Shown: positions 7,511 to 16,656 of the stretch, piece after piece
How positions within the stretch are numbered: position 1 is the first letter of the stretch
Layout: every line of letters starts with the position of its first letter
NCBI GenBank assembly: GCA_012972835.1
Contig: JABDHK010000044.1
Coordinates: 1 to 46,482 of the forward strand
DNA length: 46,482 nucleotides
Reading direction: 5' to 3'
Source: Chlorobiaceae bacterium
Lineage (GTDB): Bacteria > Bacteroidota > Chlorobiia > Chlorobiales > Chlorobiaceae
Program-made: the position numbers and the translations under genes
Notes under the pieces: generated by a model
Seen by the model: only the letters and a program-made list of their open reading frames with translations
Told to the model about the DNA's origin: nothing
Database searches by the model: none

Positions 7511-9896
7511 CTTCAGTGGGCTCTTCAACAGCAGCGGAAATCAATCCTGACTCTTCAGCTGTCAGAATGATATCGTCCACAGGAGTGGTCATTGGTACCG
7601 GTTTCCCATCGATCATCACGAGCATTACCGCCGGATGAGCGTTCTGGTGGTCGGCCATGATCGATTCCCAGTGGTTGCAGATACTTTCGTCGAGTGAGCT
7701 CCATGCGAGACGTCCTCTGCACTTCGGAAATTTTGAGCATCCAAGCCAGAGCCCTCTTTTTCCGCTTCTGAGGTAGAGAGGGGAACCACACTTTGGACAT
7801 GCAAGATCTGTTGTTACCGGAGGGGTTTTCATTGGCTCAATGTGTCGCTGCTTGTTGAGGTTGAGCAGCGTATTGCACTTCGGATAGTTGGAACAGGCAA
7901 GAAAAGCGCCGAGTCTGCCCTTGCGCAGGAGCATGTGTCCCTCTTTGCAGGAGGGGCAAAGAATGGCGGTATCTTTTGGCTTTTCCCTGTTTGAGCTTAT
8001 TGCCTTGATGTTTTTGCACTTAGGGTAGCATGAGCAGCCTAAAAATTTTCCACTCGCGGTCCATTTGATAATCATCTGGCCCACTCCGCATTTATCACAG
8101 GTGGTGGTTTCGCTGTTCTGCGGAATAACGGGATCGCTTTTGCGCAGGCTTAATGCGGTTTCAAGCGGTCTGTAGAAGCTGTCGAGTACCTTTTCGTATT
8201 CGTCATCTCCATTTGCCACCTTGTCGAGTTCATCCTCCATGAAGGCGGTAAAGCCGACGTTGAAAAGCTCGGGAAAATTGGCAACAAGAATAAGTGAAAC
8301 ATCCTTGCCGAGTTCAGTCGGAGTGATTTTTTTCTTTTCCAGCTCCACGTAGCGTCGATCCTGGAGTGTTGAGAAAATTGAGGCATAGGTTGAAGGACGT
8401 CCTATACCGAAATGGTCGAGATCTTTGACGAGTGTAGCTTCACTGTAGCGTGCGGGAGGTCGGGTAAAGCTCTGCTTCTGGTCAAGATCTGCAATAGTAA
8501 GTGGGTTGCGCACCGAAAGCAGCTCGGGAAGTTTAACAGGGGCCTCTTTTTCTACATCCTCTTTTGTTGATGTTTGAGCTTCGTAATCAAGCTCCTTCTG
8601 GTCATCAAAGACGCGCATGAATCCCGGGAAGACAACTCTGCTGCCGTTTGCCCTGAAAAGAAATTTCTGCAAACTATCCTCAACATCAACCCGAGTCTGC
8701 TCGATTTTGGCAGGGGCCATCATGGCGGCAAGAAAACGTTTCCATATCAGTTCGTATAACTTGTACTGATCGGTTGAAAGGTACTGTTTCAGTTGTTCCG
8801 GTTTTTTTAAAATCGAGGTCGGGCGTATTGCTTCATGGGCATCCTGGGCATTCTTTCCGGCTTTCGCTGCTCCGCCGAAGCCGATGTACTCTTTTCCGAA
8901 CTGTTTGTGGATATATTCTCTGGCCTGAACGATTGCTTCCGCACCAATGCGTGTTGAATCGGTTCTCATATAGGTGATGAGACCAGCTGCGCCTTCACTG
9001 CCAAGATCAATTCCTTCATAAAGCTGTTGCGCTGCACGCATGGTTCTCTTTGATCCGAAGCCCAGCTGGTTTGATGCAGCCTGCTGAAGAAGAGATGTTG
9101 TAAATGGCAGAGGTGGCTTGCGTTGCTGGGTTCGTGGAACGATCTCCACTACAGAATAATTGCCTCTCTTGACAAGAGCAGCAATAGCCGCAGCCCGGCT
9201 CTCATTGGTTATCTCCGGCTTGTCACCTTCAAAGCGCACAAGCCTTGCTCTGAAGGTCTCCTTGCCGGGGGTTACAAAATCCGCTGCAATGGTCCAGTAC
9301 TCCTGTATCTGGAAACGGCTGATCTCGGCTTCACGTTCGCAGATCAGGCGCAGCGCGACGGATTGAACCCTGCCGGCTGAAAGGCCACGCAGTACCACCT
9401 TCCACAAAAATGGGCTGATCTTGTAGCCTACTATTTTGTCGAGACCTTGACGGGTTTGCTGGGAGCGGACAAGGTGGTAGTCGATCTCGCGTGGTGCCTG
9501 AATAGCGGCAATGATGGCATTTTTGGTGATTTCGTTAAAAAGCACCCGGAATACTGGTTTCTTTGTTTCTCCGATTTCATTGGAAATATGCCATGCGATA
9601 GCCTCTCCTTCGCGGTCAGGGTCAGTGGCTATGAGGATTTCGTCAGCTTCTGCAGCCAGTTTTTTTATCTGACGGACAACTTTTTCTTTTCCGGGAATAA
9701 TTTCATACCGGGGCTCATAATGATGGTCAAAATCAAGTCCAATCTCTTTTTTCGGCAGATCTTTGATGTGACCGACCGATGCGAACACGGTATACTTGTC
9801 ACCAAGATATTTATTGATGGTTTTCGCCTTGGAGGGGGATTCGACTATAATCAAGGTTCTGTCCCTGGCAGATGGTGTTGATACTTTTAAAGCCAT
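7500..9896 (-). CDS. topA: DNA topoisomerase I
   Basis: A 798-residue type IA topoisomerase that relaxes negative supercoils. The Toprim domain has LIIVESPSKAKT near residues 15-26 and ATDPDREGEAIAWH at 90-103. The active-site segment GLITYMRTDSTRIG puts the catalytic tyrosine at about Tyr309. The C-terminal third has three four-Cys zinc-ribbon repeats (beginning CDKCG, CPSCK and CPKCG), each ending in a YPKC or FPKC pair, then a tail without Cys. Convergent with feoB; their 3' ends overlap by 11 nt, so no terminator separates them. The start is the first ATG, 13 residues before the Toprim strand. Confidence 0.97.
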   Translation of the reverse strand: MALKVSTPSARDRTLIIVESPSKAKTINKYLGDKYTVFASVGHIKDLPKKEIGLDFDHHYEPRYEIIPGKEKVVRQIKKLAAEADEILIATDPDREGEAIAWHISNEIGETKKPVFRVLFNEITKNAIIAAIQAPREIDYHLVRSQQTRQGLDKIVGYKISPFLWKVVLRGLSAGRVQSVALRLICEREAEISRFQIQEYWTIAADFVTPGKETFRARLVRFEGDKPEITNESRAAAIAALVKRGNYSVVEIVPRTQQRKPPLPFTTSLLQQAASNQLGFGSKRTMRAAQQLYEGIDLGSEGAAGLITYMRTDSTRIGAEAIVQAREYIHKQFGKEYIGFGGAAKAGKNAQDAHEAIRPTSILKKPEQLKQYLSTDQYKLYELIWKRFLAAMMAPAKIEQTRVDVEDSLQKFLFRANGSRVVFPGFMRVFDDQKELDYEAQTSTKEDVEKEAPVKLPELLSVRNPLTIADLDQKQSFTRPPARYSEATLVKDLDHFGIGRPSTYASIFSTLQDRRYVELEKKKITPTELGKDVSLILVANFPELFNVGFTAFMEDELDKVANGDDEYEKVLDSFYRPLETALSLRKSDPVIPQNSETTTCDKCGVGQMIIKWTASGKFLGCSCYPKCKNIKAISSNREKPKDTAILCPSCKEGHMLLRKGRLGAFLACSNYPKCNTLLNLNKQRHIEPMKTPPVTTDLACPKCGSPLYLRSGKRGLWLGCSKFPKCRGRLAWSSLDESICNHWESIMADHQNAHPAVMLVMIDGKPVPMTTPVDDIILTAEESGLISAAVEEPTEVTV

Positions 9897-10142
9897 TGAT
9901 CAGTCCCTGGGGTAAGAGCGTTACAATTAAATTTTGAAAAAGATAGGTGTTGAAGAGCAAAAAACAAATTTTACCATTGTTATGAACTATACTAACTCTG
10001 GCTTTATGGCAGGGAAGAGCTCCTTTCCTCTTATAAAAGAAGGTTCTGCGGGGCAAAAAATATATTTTATTATTATTGATCTGTTCCTGCAATGTTTTGG
10101 CAAAAAATGTATTTGACAATTATGTTTCACTCTTTGCTGCCT

Positions 10143-11852
10143 ATGCGTTATCGTTTGACCAGCCTCATGCTGCTCACTCTTTTGATGCTCTCTTTCAAGG
10201 CTCTTTCTGCGGCTCCCCCTGCTCCGGTCGAAAAATTAACAGTTCCTCTTCATGTTACCACGGGAAATAATCAGGGATACACTATAAAGGTTCTGGCCCG
10301 CAGAAGCGGCAAGAGCTTCCTGATCGATCTTGAATCCATGGCAAGGGCCTTGCGGTTGAGCTTCCGCCATGATCAGGGAGGACTTGTTATTGAGGAGTCT
10401 CTCGGCAGTTCCGGCAGTTCATGCACCATCATGACCAGTAATAATTTTGTGCGTGTTATTTCAAGGGATACGGAGCATCCCAAAAGAATTATCCAGTTGC
10501 AGTCGGCCCCTTTATCGATAGAGTCAAGGCTCTATTTGCCGGTCAATCAAGCGTGCCGACTCTTTACGGTCTGGCTTGACAGGGAGATTATTTATAATTA
10601 TTCCTCCGGCTCGATCAGTGCATGGTTCAGCGGAAAACGTTTTGGTGAATCTGTCGGGATGATAGGAGCGGTAAAAAATGAAGAGTCACAATCAGTTCAG
10701 AGCAACATCAAGTCTCCTGAAGAGGGCTCAACGGTGATTACCGGTATTGAGATTGAAAAACGTGCCAATGGAGCAATCATAAGCTTCTCAGCTTCCGGCA
10801 ATCCTACACAGTCATCGCTGCTTAAGCCCGATGCTGATGGGTATGTTTATTTTTCTTTTGAAAAAGCCACCTGTGATCTCAATGTATTGTCAAAAATATA
10901 CAGTGGGGGTGTAGTCAAGGCAATTACTCCGAAACAGTTTCCCGAAGGGGGTCTGCAGTTTACGGTCGCGCTTGATAACCGGTCGTTTGTCATTACTTCT
11001 GTCGAGTTTCATCGCGATGAAAAAAGTAACCGTTATCTGCTCTATGTTCGCTGTAATGCTGATGTGCAGGAAATTCGACAAAAAGAGAAGGCTCTTCAGA
11101 TCGCTCAGGTAATCAGCAACGATGTTGAAAAATGGAAGCTTAATACTATAGTACTCGATGCAGGTCATGGAGGAAAGGATCCTGGGACGATAGGTTTCAG
11201 TGGTACTCGTGAAAAAGATGTTGCTCTGAACATTGTCCGTGATCTTGGTACTTTTATTGCCCAGAAGTGGCCAGATGTTAATGTTATCTATACCAGAAAG
11301 GATGATCGATTCATTCCTCTGCATGAACGCGGGAAAATAGCAAATCAGAGCGGAGGAAAACTCTTTATAAGCGTTCACTGCAATGCAAGTCCAAACCGCT
11401 CTGCACGTGGTTCGGAGGTTTATATTCTTGGTCCGCATAAAACCAAGGCAGCTCTTGATGTCGCGATGTTTGAAAACTCGGTTATCCGCAAGGAAGAAAA
11501 CTTCGAGGAGCAGTACAAAGGGTTTTCGGAGGAGCACCTTATCATGAGCAGTATGGCCCAGAATGCATTTGCCAAACAGTCAACATCGCTTGCTCAGCAT
11601 ATTCTCAAACCTGCTGGTCGCGACGAGTCAGTCACGAATGCACGTGGAGTTCGTCAGGCTGGTTTTATGGTATTGTGGACACCCTCTATGCCGAGCGTTC
11701 TTGTTGAAGTTGGATATTTGTCCAATCCTGAGGAGGAAAGAATGCTTCGGGATCGTCAGGTAGAGGCCAAGATTGCCTATGGTATTTTTCAGGGAGTGCA
11801 GGCCTATCGTAAGAATTACGAAACATCGAGCAAGGCCTCCATGGAGGAGTAA
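10143..11852 (+). CDS. N-acetylmuramoyl-L-alanine amidase (AmiC-type), secreted
   Basis: An exported peptidoglycan amidase that cleaves the MurNAc-L-Ala bond to separate daughter cells. I place the start at 10143 because MRYRLTSLMLLTLLMLSF is a clean signal peptide; in-frame ATGs at 10092 and 10122 would add 17 and 7 residues. No strong Shine-Dalgarno sequence decides between them. An N-terminal region of about 330 residues, rich in beta structure, probably contains a substrate- or wall-binding domain (AMIN-like). The catalytic Amidase_3 domain follows: VLDAGHGGKDPG (Zn-binding His, about 338-349), TREKDVAL (Glu ligand), ISVHCNAS (His ligand) and LVEVGYLSN (catalytic Glu). Divergent from topA across about 246 nt in which I see no other gene. 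Confidence 0.9.
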   Translation: MRYRLTSLMLLTLLMLSFKALSAAPPAPVEKLTVPLHVTTGNNQGYTIKVLARRSGKSFLIDLESMARALRLSFRHDQGGLVIEESLGSSGSSCTIMTSNNFVRVISRDTEHPKRIIQLQSAPLSIESRLYLPVNQACRLFTVWLDREIIYNYSSGSISAWFSGKRFGESVGMIGAVKNEESQSVQSNIKSPEEGSTVITGIEIEKRANGAIISFSASGNPTQSSLLKPDADGYVYFSFEKATCDLNVLSKIYSGGVVKAITPKQFPEGGLQFTVALDNRSFVITSVEFHRDEKSNRYLLYVRCNADVQEIRQKEKALQIAQVISNDVEKWKLNTIVLDAGHGGKDPGTIGFSGTREKDVALNIVRDLGTFIAQKWPDVNVIYTRKDDRFIPLHERGKIANQSGGKLFISVHCNASPNRSARGSEVYILGPHKTKAALDVAMFENSVIRKEENFEEQYKGFSEEHLIMSSMAQNAFAKQSTSLAQHILKPAGRDESVTNARGVRQAGFMVLWTPSMPSVLVEVGYLSNPEEERMLRDRQVEAKIAYGIFQGVQAYRKNYETSSKASMEE

Positions 11853-11899
11853 AACTTAAAAGAGCGTGTGTTTGTGAGCTTTTTTTTATATTGCGCAGC

Positions 11900-11929
11900 T
11901 GTCAACCGTGAGTTTAATTCTGGTTGACA
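11900..11929 (+). promoter_or_regulatory. Putative BirA operator
   Basis: A perfect inverted repeat, TGTCAACC (11900-11907) and GGTTGACA (11922-11929), separated by exactly 14 nt. The known BirA operator consensus in bacteria is TTGTAAACC-N14/15-GGTTTACAA; arm core and spacing match, with C/G in place of A/T at one symmetric position. It lies 47 nt upstream of the birA start, at the head of the biotin operon. The right arm contains TTGACA, so bound BirA would cover the -35 element. Confidence 0.75.
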
Positions 11930-11951
11930 ACTTGCCGTTTATTCTATTGAT
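11924..11951 (+). promoter_or_regulatory. Probable promoter of the biotin operon
   Basis: A consensus -35 TTGACA (11924-11929) sits inside the right arm of the inverted repeat. The -10 is less clear: TATTGA (11945-11950) or ATTGAT (11946-11951), at 15-16 nt spacing. Transcription would begin close to 11958, leaving a leader of under 20 nt before the birA ATG at 11976 and no obvious Shine-Dalgarno sequence. Confidence 0.4.
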
Positions 11952-11975
11952 CTTTTTTTTGTCCACTCTCCTTTT

Positions 11976-12962
11976 ATGAATGTTGTTGCCGCTCAGATTT
12001 TAAATCGATTGTCGAAGGCTGGTGATTTTTTGTCGGGCGAAGAGCTTTGCCTGGCATTTGGTATTACAAGAAGTGCAGTATGGAAGCATATTTGCATCTT
12101 GCGTAAGGATGGATATGAGGTCGATGCGGTAACAGGACGGGGATATCGGCTGTCTGGCCTGACAGGACGTCCTGTTGAGGCCGAGGTTGCCCCCTTTTTG
12201 ACCTGCCAGCGCTTCGGAAGGAGTATGCAATATCACGGGGTTACTGCGTCTACCAATCTTTTGGCCAAGGCACTGGCCAGTGATGGCGCTCCGGAAGGAA
12301 GCGTGGTCGTTGCTGATGCCCAGACCGGTGGGCGCGGTAGAATGGGCAGAACCTGGGTTTCGCCTTCGGGGGTCAATCTCTACTTCTCTCTTATTTTGCG
12401 GCCTGCACTTCCTTCGATCCGTATTCCTCAGCTTACGTTGCTTGTGGCGGCGGCCATTCATCAGGCATTAAGCAGTTTCGCTGTTGATCTGCTACCTCTG
12501 ATCAAGTGGCCGAATGATATTCTTGTCAATGGCAGAAAGCTTTGCGGAGTGCTGTGCGAAATGCAGTCAGAGGCTGATCTTGCGCACTTTGTCGTTATTG
12601 GCATTGGTATCAATGTCAATCTCTCTCTTCTGCCGTCTGAACTTCAGGATAGTGCAACCTCACTTTTTCTTGAGACCGGGTGTCAATTTTCGCGACCGGA
12701 GCTTTTTGCCTCTGTTCTGAACCATTTAGAACCGCTCTATGATGCATGGCTTCTCAAGGAGGACCTTGGCTTCATTCTTCCCTATCTCGAACAGTACTCA
12801 CTTCTTCAGTCGAAAGAGGTTACTGTCGATCAGCTGAACCGTACTGTGTGCGGAAGAGTCTCAGGAATATCTCGCGTCGGAGAGCTGAAGATTGACGGTG
12901 CAGAGGGGCAAACATACCTTATTTCATCAGGAGAAGCTCATCTTCGCAAAGGAACATTATAA
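11976..12962 (+). CDS. birA: Biotin-protein ligase and biotin operon repressor
   Basis: A 328-residue bifunctional BirA. The N-terminal winged-helix domain (residues 1-60; LSKAGDFLSGEELCLAFGI then TRSAVWKHI) should bind the operator upstream. The ligase domain has the biotinyl-AMP loop GGRGRMGR (118-125), KWPNDILVNGRKLCGVL starting at Lys177, and the C-terminal SH3-like domain. It forms biotinyl-5'-AMP and transfers biotin to carboxylase carrier proteins; the biotinyl-AMP-bound dimer represses transcription in the E. coli model. First gene of the biotin operon; bioB starts 18 nt downstream. Having birA inside the operon it controls makes a direct feedback loop (inference). Confidence 0.95.
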   Translation: MNVVAAQILNRLSKAGDFLSGEELCLAFGITRSAVWKHICILRKDGYEVDAVTGRGYRLSGLTGRPVEAEVAPFLTCQRFGRSMQYHGVTASTNLLAKALASDGAPEGSVVVADAQTGGRGRMGRTWVSPSGVNLYFSLILRPALPSIRIPQLTLLVAAAIHQALSSFAVDLLPLIKWPNDILVNGRKLCGVLCEMQSEADLAHFVVIGIGINVNLSLLPSELQDSATSLFLETGCQFSRPELFASVLNHLEPLYDAWLLKEDLGFILPYLEQYSLLQSKEVTVDQLNRTVCGRVSGISRVGELKIDGAEGQTYLISSGEAHLRKGTL

Positions 12963-12980
12963 TTTTAAATCGCTCTTGTT

Positions 12981-13985
12981 ATGAGTCTAAAAACACTCCA
13001 TCCACAAATTACTGAAGCATATCGCGTGCTTGAAACCGGTGAACCGATCAGTCGTGCTGAAGCCACTCTTCTGGCAGAACTGCCTGGTGAGCTTGCGCTT
13101 GATCTTGCAGCTCTGGCAAACAAGGTTAAAAACCGCTATGGCAGTGGTCCGGAATTGATGCATGCCTGTTCTATCATGAATGCCAAATCGGGAGTTTGCG
13201 GCGAAAACTGCCGGTTTTGCGCTCAGTCCCGGCACAACCATGCCGATATTGAGGTCTATGATCTTGTCGATGAAGAGTCAGTGCTTACAGAAGCACGCAA
13301 TTGTATAGCAGAGGGAGTTTCCCATTTCGGTATTGTGACCAGTGGTTACGGGTACAAGAGAATCAATGCAGAGTTTCAGCGTGTGCTTGACATGATTGAC
13401 CGGCTGCATAAGGAGTTACCAGAACTGAGTGTCTGTGCATCACTTGGTGTTCTGGGCCAGGAGCCTGCCGAAGCTCTTGCAGCACACGGTATAGCCCATT
13501 ACAACATTAACATTCAGGTTGCCCCGGACAGATACCATGACCTCATTGCCGATACGCACACCGTTGAAGAGAGGATAGAGACTATTAAACTCTTGAGAAA
13601 AAACAACATCTCAGTCTGCTGTGGTGGAATTATGGGTGTCGGGGAGAGTATGCAGGAGCGTATTGATATGATTTTTGCGCTTCAGGAGCTCGATGTTACC
13701 GTCATTCCGCTCAATGTTCTGGTACCGATCAACGGGACGCCGCTTGAAGGAAAAGAGCCGATCTCTGTTGCCGACATTGTGAAGACCTTTGCAATCTGCC
13801 GTCTTGCGCATCCCGCTAAAATCATCAAATTTGCTGCTGGTCGTGAAACGATTATGAAAGATTTTCAAGGTCTTCTGATGCTTTCGGGCGCTAACGGTTA
13901 TCTTACCGGTGGCTATCTGACCACACGGGGAAGGGATACCGCTGACGATCGCAGGTTTGCAAGCCAGATTGCAAGTTTTAACTGA
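12981..13985 (+). CDS. bioB: Biotin synthase
   Basis: A 334-residue radical SAM enzyme that inserts sulfur into dethiobiotin, the last step of biotin synthesis. The 4Fe-4S cluster motif CGENCRFC gives Cys73, Cys77 and Cys80, followed by AQSRHN. Other conserved BioB segments are visible: [13 protein letters not shown] (a variant of the usual YNHNLDTSP region), [11 protein letters not shown] and [15 protein letters not shown]. The N-terminal 50 residues are ordinary for the family. The stop lies 13 nt before bioF. Confidence 0.95.
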   Translation: MSLKTLHPQITEAYRVLETGEPISRAEATLLAELPGELALDLAALANKVKNRYGSGPELMHACSIMNAKSGVCGENCRFCAQSRHNHADIEVYDLVDEESVLTEARNCIAEGVSHFGIVTSGYGYKRINAEFQRVLDMIDRLHKELPELSVCASLGVLGQEPAEALAAHGIAHYNINIQVAPDRYHDLIADTHTVEERIETIKLLRKNNISVCCGGIMGVGESMQERIDMIFALQELDVTVIPLNVLVPINGTPLEGKEPISVADIVKTFAICRLAHPAKIIKFAAGRETIMKDFQGLLMLSGANGYLTGGYLTTRGRDTADDRRFASQIASFN

Positions 13986-13998
13986 CGGAGCAGGAGCA

Positions 13999-15165
13999 AT
14001 GCAGTTTTATGAACGGATCAAGCGTGAGCTTGATGATCTCAAGACACTTGACCGGTACCGGGTACTCCCGGATATTACCGCCCGGAGCGGGAAGAATATT
14101 ACGGTAAACGGGCAGATCCTTCTGAATCTCTCCTCGAACGACTATCTCGGCCTTGGTGATGACAGGGAGATGCTTGAAGGGTATGGCAATAATTTCAGGG
14201 AGAGTTCGTATGCCATGACCAGCTCTTCATCCCGCCTTTTGACAGGCAATCACCCCCTTTACGACCAGCTTGAAACAGATCTGGCAAAGCTCTACCAGCG
14301 AGAGGCAGCTCTAGTTTTCAACAGCGGCTATCATGCCAATATCGGTATTTTGCCAGCGCTTTGCACGCGTCATGATCTTGTGCTCAGCGACAGGCTGAAC
14401 CATGCGAGCATTATTGACGGCATGAAGATAGCCGAAGCCCCTTATCAGCGCTATCGTCACCGGGATTACGATCATCTTGAAGAGCTGCTTGTCAGTGCCC
14501 GAAACCGTTACCGCCAGATATTTATTGTTACTGAATCTGTTTTCAGTATGGATGGTGATCTTGCCGATCTTTCCCGGCTTGTTGCCTTGAAAGAGCAGTA
14601 TGGTGCTCTACTTGTTGTTGATGAAGCGCATGGCGTCGGGGTGTTCGGTGAACACGGTCTCGGGTTGTGTGAAACAGCAGGTGTGGTTCAGCAGATCGAT
14701 ATCATTACCGGAACATTCGGCAAGGCACTCGCTTCGACGGGAGCATATGCCGTGATGAGTTCCCTTTTAAGAGAGTACCTGCTCAATACCATGCGCTCTT
14801 TTATTTTTACCACCGCACTGCCGCCCGTTATTCTTGGCTGGAGCTTGTTGACTCTTGAGAGACAGTTGTCCATGTCTCAAGAGAGAGAGGCTCTTCTGCA
14901 GCTTGCTTCCAGGCTCCGCACTGAACTTATCGGGTGCGGTTTTGAAGTGCCGGGTGAAAGTCATATCGTACCAGTGATTACAGGTGCCAATGATCTGGCC
15001 GTAGCCTTAGCTGTAAAGCTGAGAAATGCCGGGTTTCACTGTATGCCGGTGCGTCCACCTACGGTTCCGGAAAAGGGGGCACGTATCCGAATCTCCCTCC
15101 GCTCCCCCCTGCAGTGGGAAGATATTGCCCGGATACCTGAACTTATAAAAACGTCATGGGCGTAA
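13999..15165 (+). CDS. bioF: 8-amino-7-oxononanoate synthase
   Basis: A 388-residue PLP enzyme that condenses pimeloyl-ACP (or -CoA) with L-alanine. I chose ATG 13999, which has GGAGCAGGAG just upstream, over the in-frame ATG at 13957 that lies inside bioB. Motifs are LNLSSNDYLGLG near the N-terminus, VVDEAHGVGVFG (PLP-binding Asp/His) and GTFGKALASTGAY, with the Schiff-base lysine at Lys242. Family-typical length. Third gene of the operon. Confidence 0.96.
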   Translation: MQFYERIKRELDDLKTLDRYRVLPDITARSGKNITVNGQILLNLSSNDYLGLGDDREMLEGYGNNFRESSYAMTSSSSRLLTGNHPLYDQLETDLAKLYQREAALVFNSGYHANIGILPALCTRHDLVLSDRLNHASIIDGMKIAEAPYQRYRHRDYDHLEELLVSARNRYRQIFIVTESVFSMDGDLADLSRLVALKEQYGALLVVDEAHGVGVFGEHGLGLCETAGVVQQIDIITGTFGKALASTGAYAVMSSLLREYLLNTMRSFIFTTALPPVILGWSLLTLERQLSMSQEREALLQLASRLRTELIGCGFEVPGESHIVPVITGANDLAVALAVKLRNAGFHCMPVRPPTVPEKGARIRISLRSPLQWEDIARIPELIKTSWA

Positions 15166-15190
15166 TCGGGGTAATAGGGATAATGGTATC

Positions 15191-15883
15191 ATGAAAACAC
15201 TATGGCTTAGAAAAGAGGGTGCCGACGAACTTCTGCTTTTTTTTAATGGCTGGGGCATGGACCATCGTATTGCTGCTTATCTTTTGCGTGAATCGCTTGC
15301 GTCAGATTTTTTACCGGATTTCCTGCTCTGTTACGATTACCGCACACTTGAGTCTGAGCTACAGTTTATGAAAGAGGTTAGCTGTTATAAAAGCATAACG
15401 GTTATAGCCTGGTCATTCGGGGTCTGGGTGGCGCAGCAAACTGAGCTTCCCGCAATTGAGCGTGCTATTGCCATTAACGGGACACTGCATCCGGTTGATG
15501 CCGGGCTTGGGATTCCACCAGAGGTTTTTCAGGCAACTCTTTCAGCCTATTCTGAAGAAAATCGCCATCGGTTTAACCGACGGATGTGTGGAACCGGCGA
15601 AGCTCTTGCTCTCTTCTCGACCATGCAGCCTGATCGAGAAACTTCCGATCAGTTGGAAGAGCTTCAACGGCTTCAGGAGTATCTACTGCCCGGAAAGTTA
15701 CATGAAGTTGCTCCATGGCACTACAATCATGCCATTATTGGCGGAAGAGATCTTGTGTTTCCAGCACGTCAGCAGTTCGCTGCATGGAAGGGTGTTCCTC
15801 AAACTGTTATTGCTGATATGCCTCATTTTCCTTTTTTTCATTTCACCAATCTGCAGGAGATTCTCGCATGCTGCAGCAAATAA
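15191..15883 (+). CDS. bioG: Pimeloyl-ACP methyl ester esterase, BioG type (DUF452)
   Basis: A 230-residue alpha/beta hydrolase of the BioG family. BioG removes the methyl ester from pimeloyl-ACP and so ends the BioC-primed chain-elongation cycle; it replaces BioH in organisms that keep the esterase in the bio operon. Visible are LLLFFNGWGMDH near the N-terminus (oxyanion region), the nucleophile in AWSFGVW (Ser75), a probable acid in GGRD (Asp187) and the His in DMPHFPFF (His212). Its 3' end overlaps bioC by 16 nt. The bioG-bioC pairing itself supports the call. Confidence 0.92.
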   Translation: MKTLWLRKEGADELLLFFNGWGMDHRIAAYLLRESLASDFLPDFLLCYDYRTLESELQFMKEVSCYKSITVIAWSFGVWVAQQTELPAIERAIAINGTLHPVDAGLGIPPEVFQATLSAYSEENRHRFNRRMCGTGEALALFSTMQPDRETSDQLEELQRLQEYLLPGKLHEVAPWHYNHAIIGGRDLVFPARQQFAAWKGVPQTVIADMPHFPFFHFTNLQEILACCSK

Positions 15884-16656
15884 AAATAGACAAAGAGCTT
15901 GTGCGGAAAAGGTTCCGCAGGACATTGAGCAGTTATGGCAACAATGCTGCAGTGCAGAAAACAATGGCGGTGGAACTGTCGGAAATGATCTGCCAGGAGA
16001 ATCCGGGTCGTGAATTCAACCGTGTTCTTGAAGTTGGTTCAGGGTCAGGTTTACTGATGGCTGAACTGCTGCGTCGCTGCATTGTAAAGAGCTATTATGC
16101 CAATGATCTTGTTGAAGAGAGCCTGCACTGCCTTCGCAATGTGCTTGACCGCTTTCCAGTTGAGGAGTTTCACTTTCTTGCCGGGGATATAGAGTCCCGG
16201 GATGTTTTGCCTTCATCGCTTGATTTGGTGGTTTCAAATGCCACCTTGCAATGGCTTGATGATCTTGATGATTTTTTCAGAAAGATATACGATCATCTCA
16301 GGCCTGGAGGTATACTTGCTTTCACGACCTTCAGTACCTCAAACATGCAGGAAATCTCAACTATCGAGGATGTCGGGCTTAATTACCACTCGCTCGGAGA
16401 GCTTGAAATGCTTGCTGGACGCTATTTTGATCTCACTGTTGCACGGGAAGAGGAGTTGCGCATGGAGTTCAGCACGCCTGAGGCCGTGTTGCATCATATC
16501 CGTCAGACAGGTGTCAACGGCCTGCTTCGCCATGCATGGACAAAAAGCCGATACCGCCATTTTGTTGCAGAGTACCGACGACTCTTTTCCTGTGAAAACG
16601 GAGTCTACCTTACCTATCATCCAGTCTATTGCTCTCTGAAAAAAAGGCTATTATGA
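15868..16656 (+). CDS. bioC: Malonyl-ACP O-methyltransferase
   Basis: A 262-residue class I SAM methyltransferase. It methylates the free carboxyl of malonyl-ACP so that the fatty-acid machinery elongates it to pimeloyl-ACP methyl ester. The N-terminal KELVRKRFRRTLSSYGNNA is a typical BioC start; motif I is VLEVGSGSGLL (about residues 53-63) and the motif IV region is DLVVSNATLQWLDD. It overlaps bioG by 16 nt and bioD by 4 nt (ATGA), so translation of all three is coupled. Confidence 0.93.
   Translation: MLQQIKIDKELVRKRFRRTLSSYGNNAAVQKTMAVELSEMICQENPGREFNRVLEVGSGSGLLMAELLRRCIVKSYYANDLVEESLHCLRNVLDRFPVEEFHFLAGDIESRDVLPSSLDLVVSNATLQWLDDLDDFFRKIYDHLRPGGILAFTTFSTSNMQEISTIEDVGLNYHSLGELEMLAGRYFDLTVAREEELRMEFSTPEAVLHHIRQTGVNGLLRHAWTKSRYRHFVAEYRRLFSCENGVYLTYHPVYCSLKKRLL

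Noticed and set aside
10890-11537. 215-residue minus-strand frame inside the amidase gene
   Set aside because: It is the antisense of a clearly recognised amidase with Zn ligands and catalytic Glu; no start signal or family features of its own.
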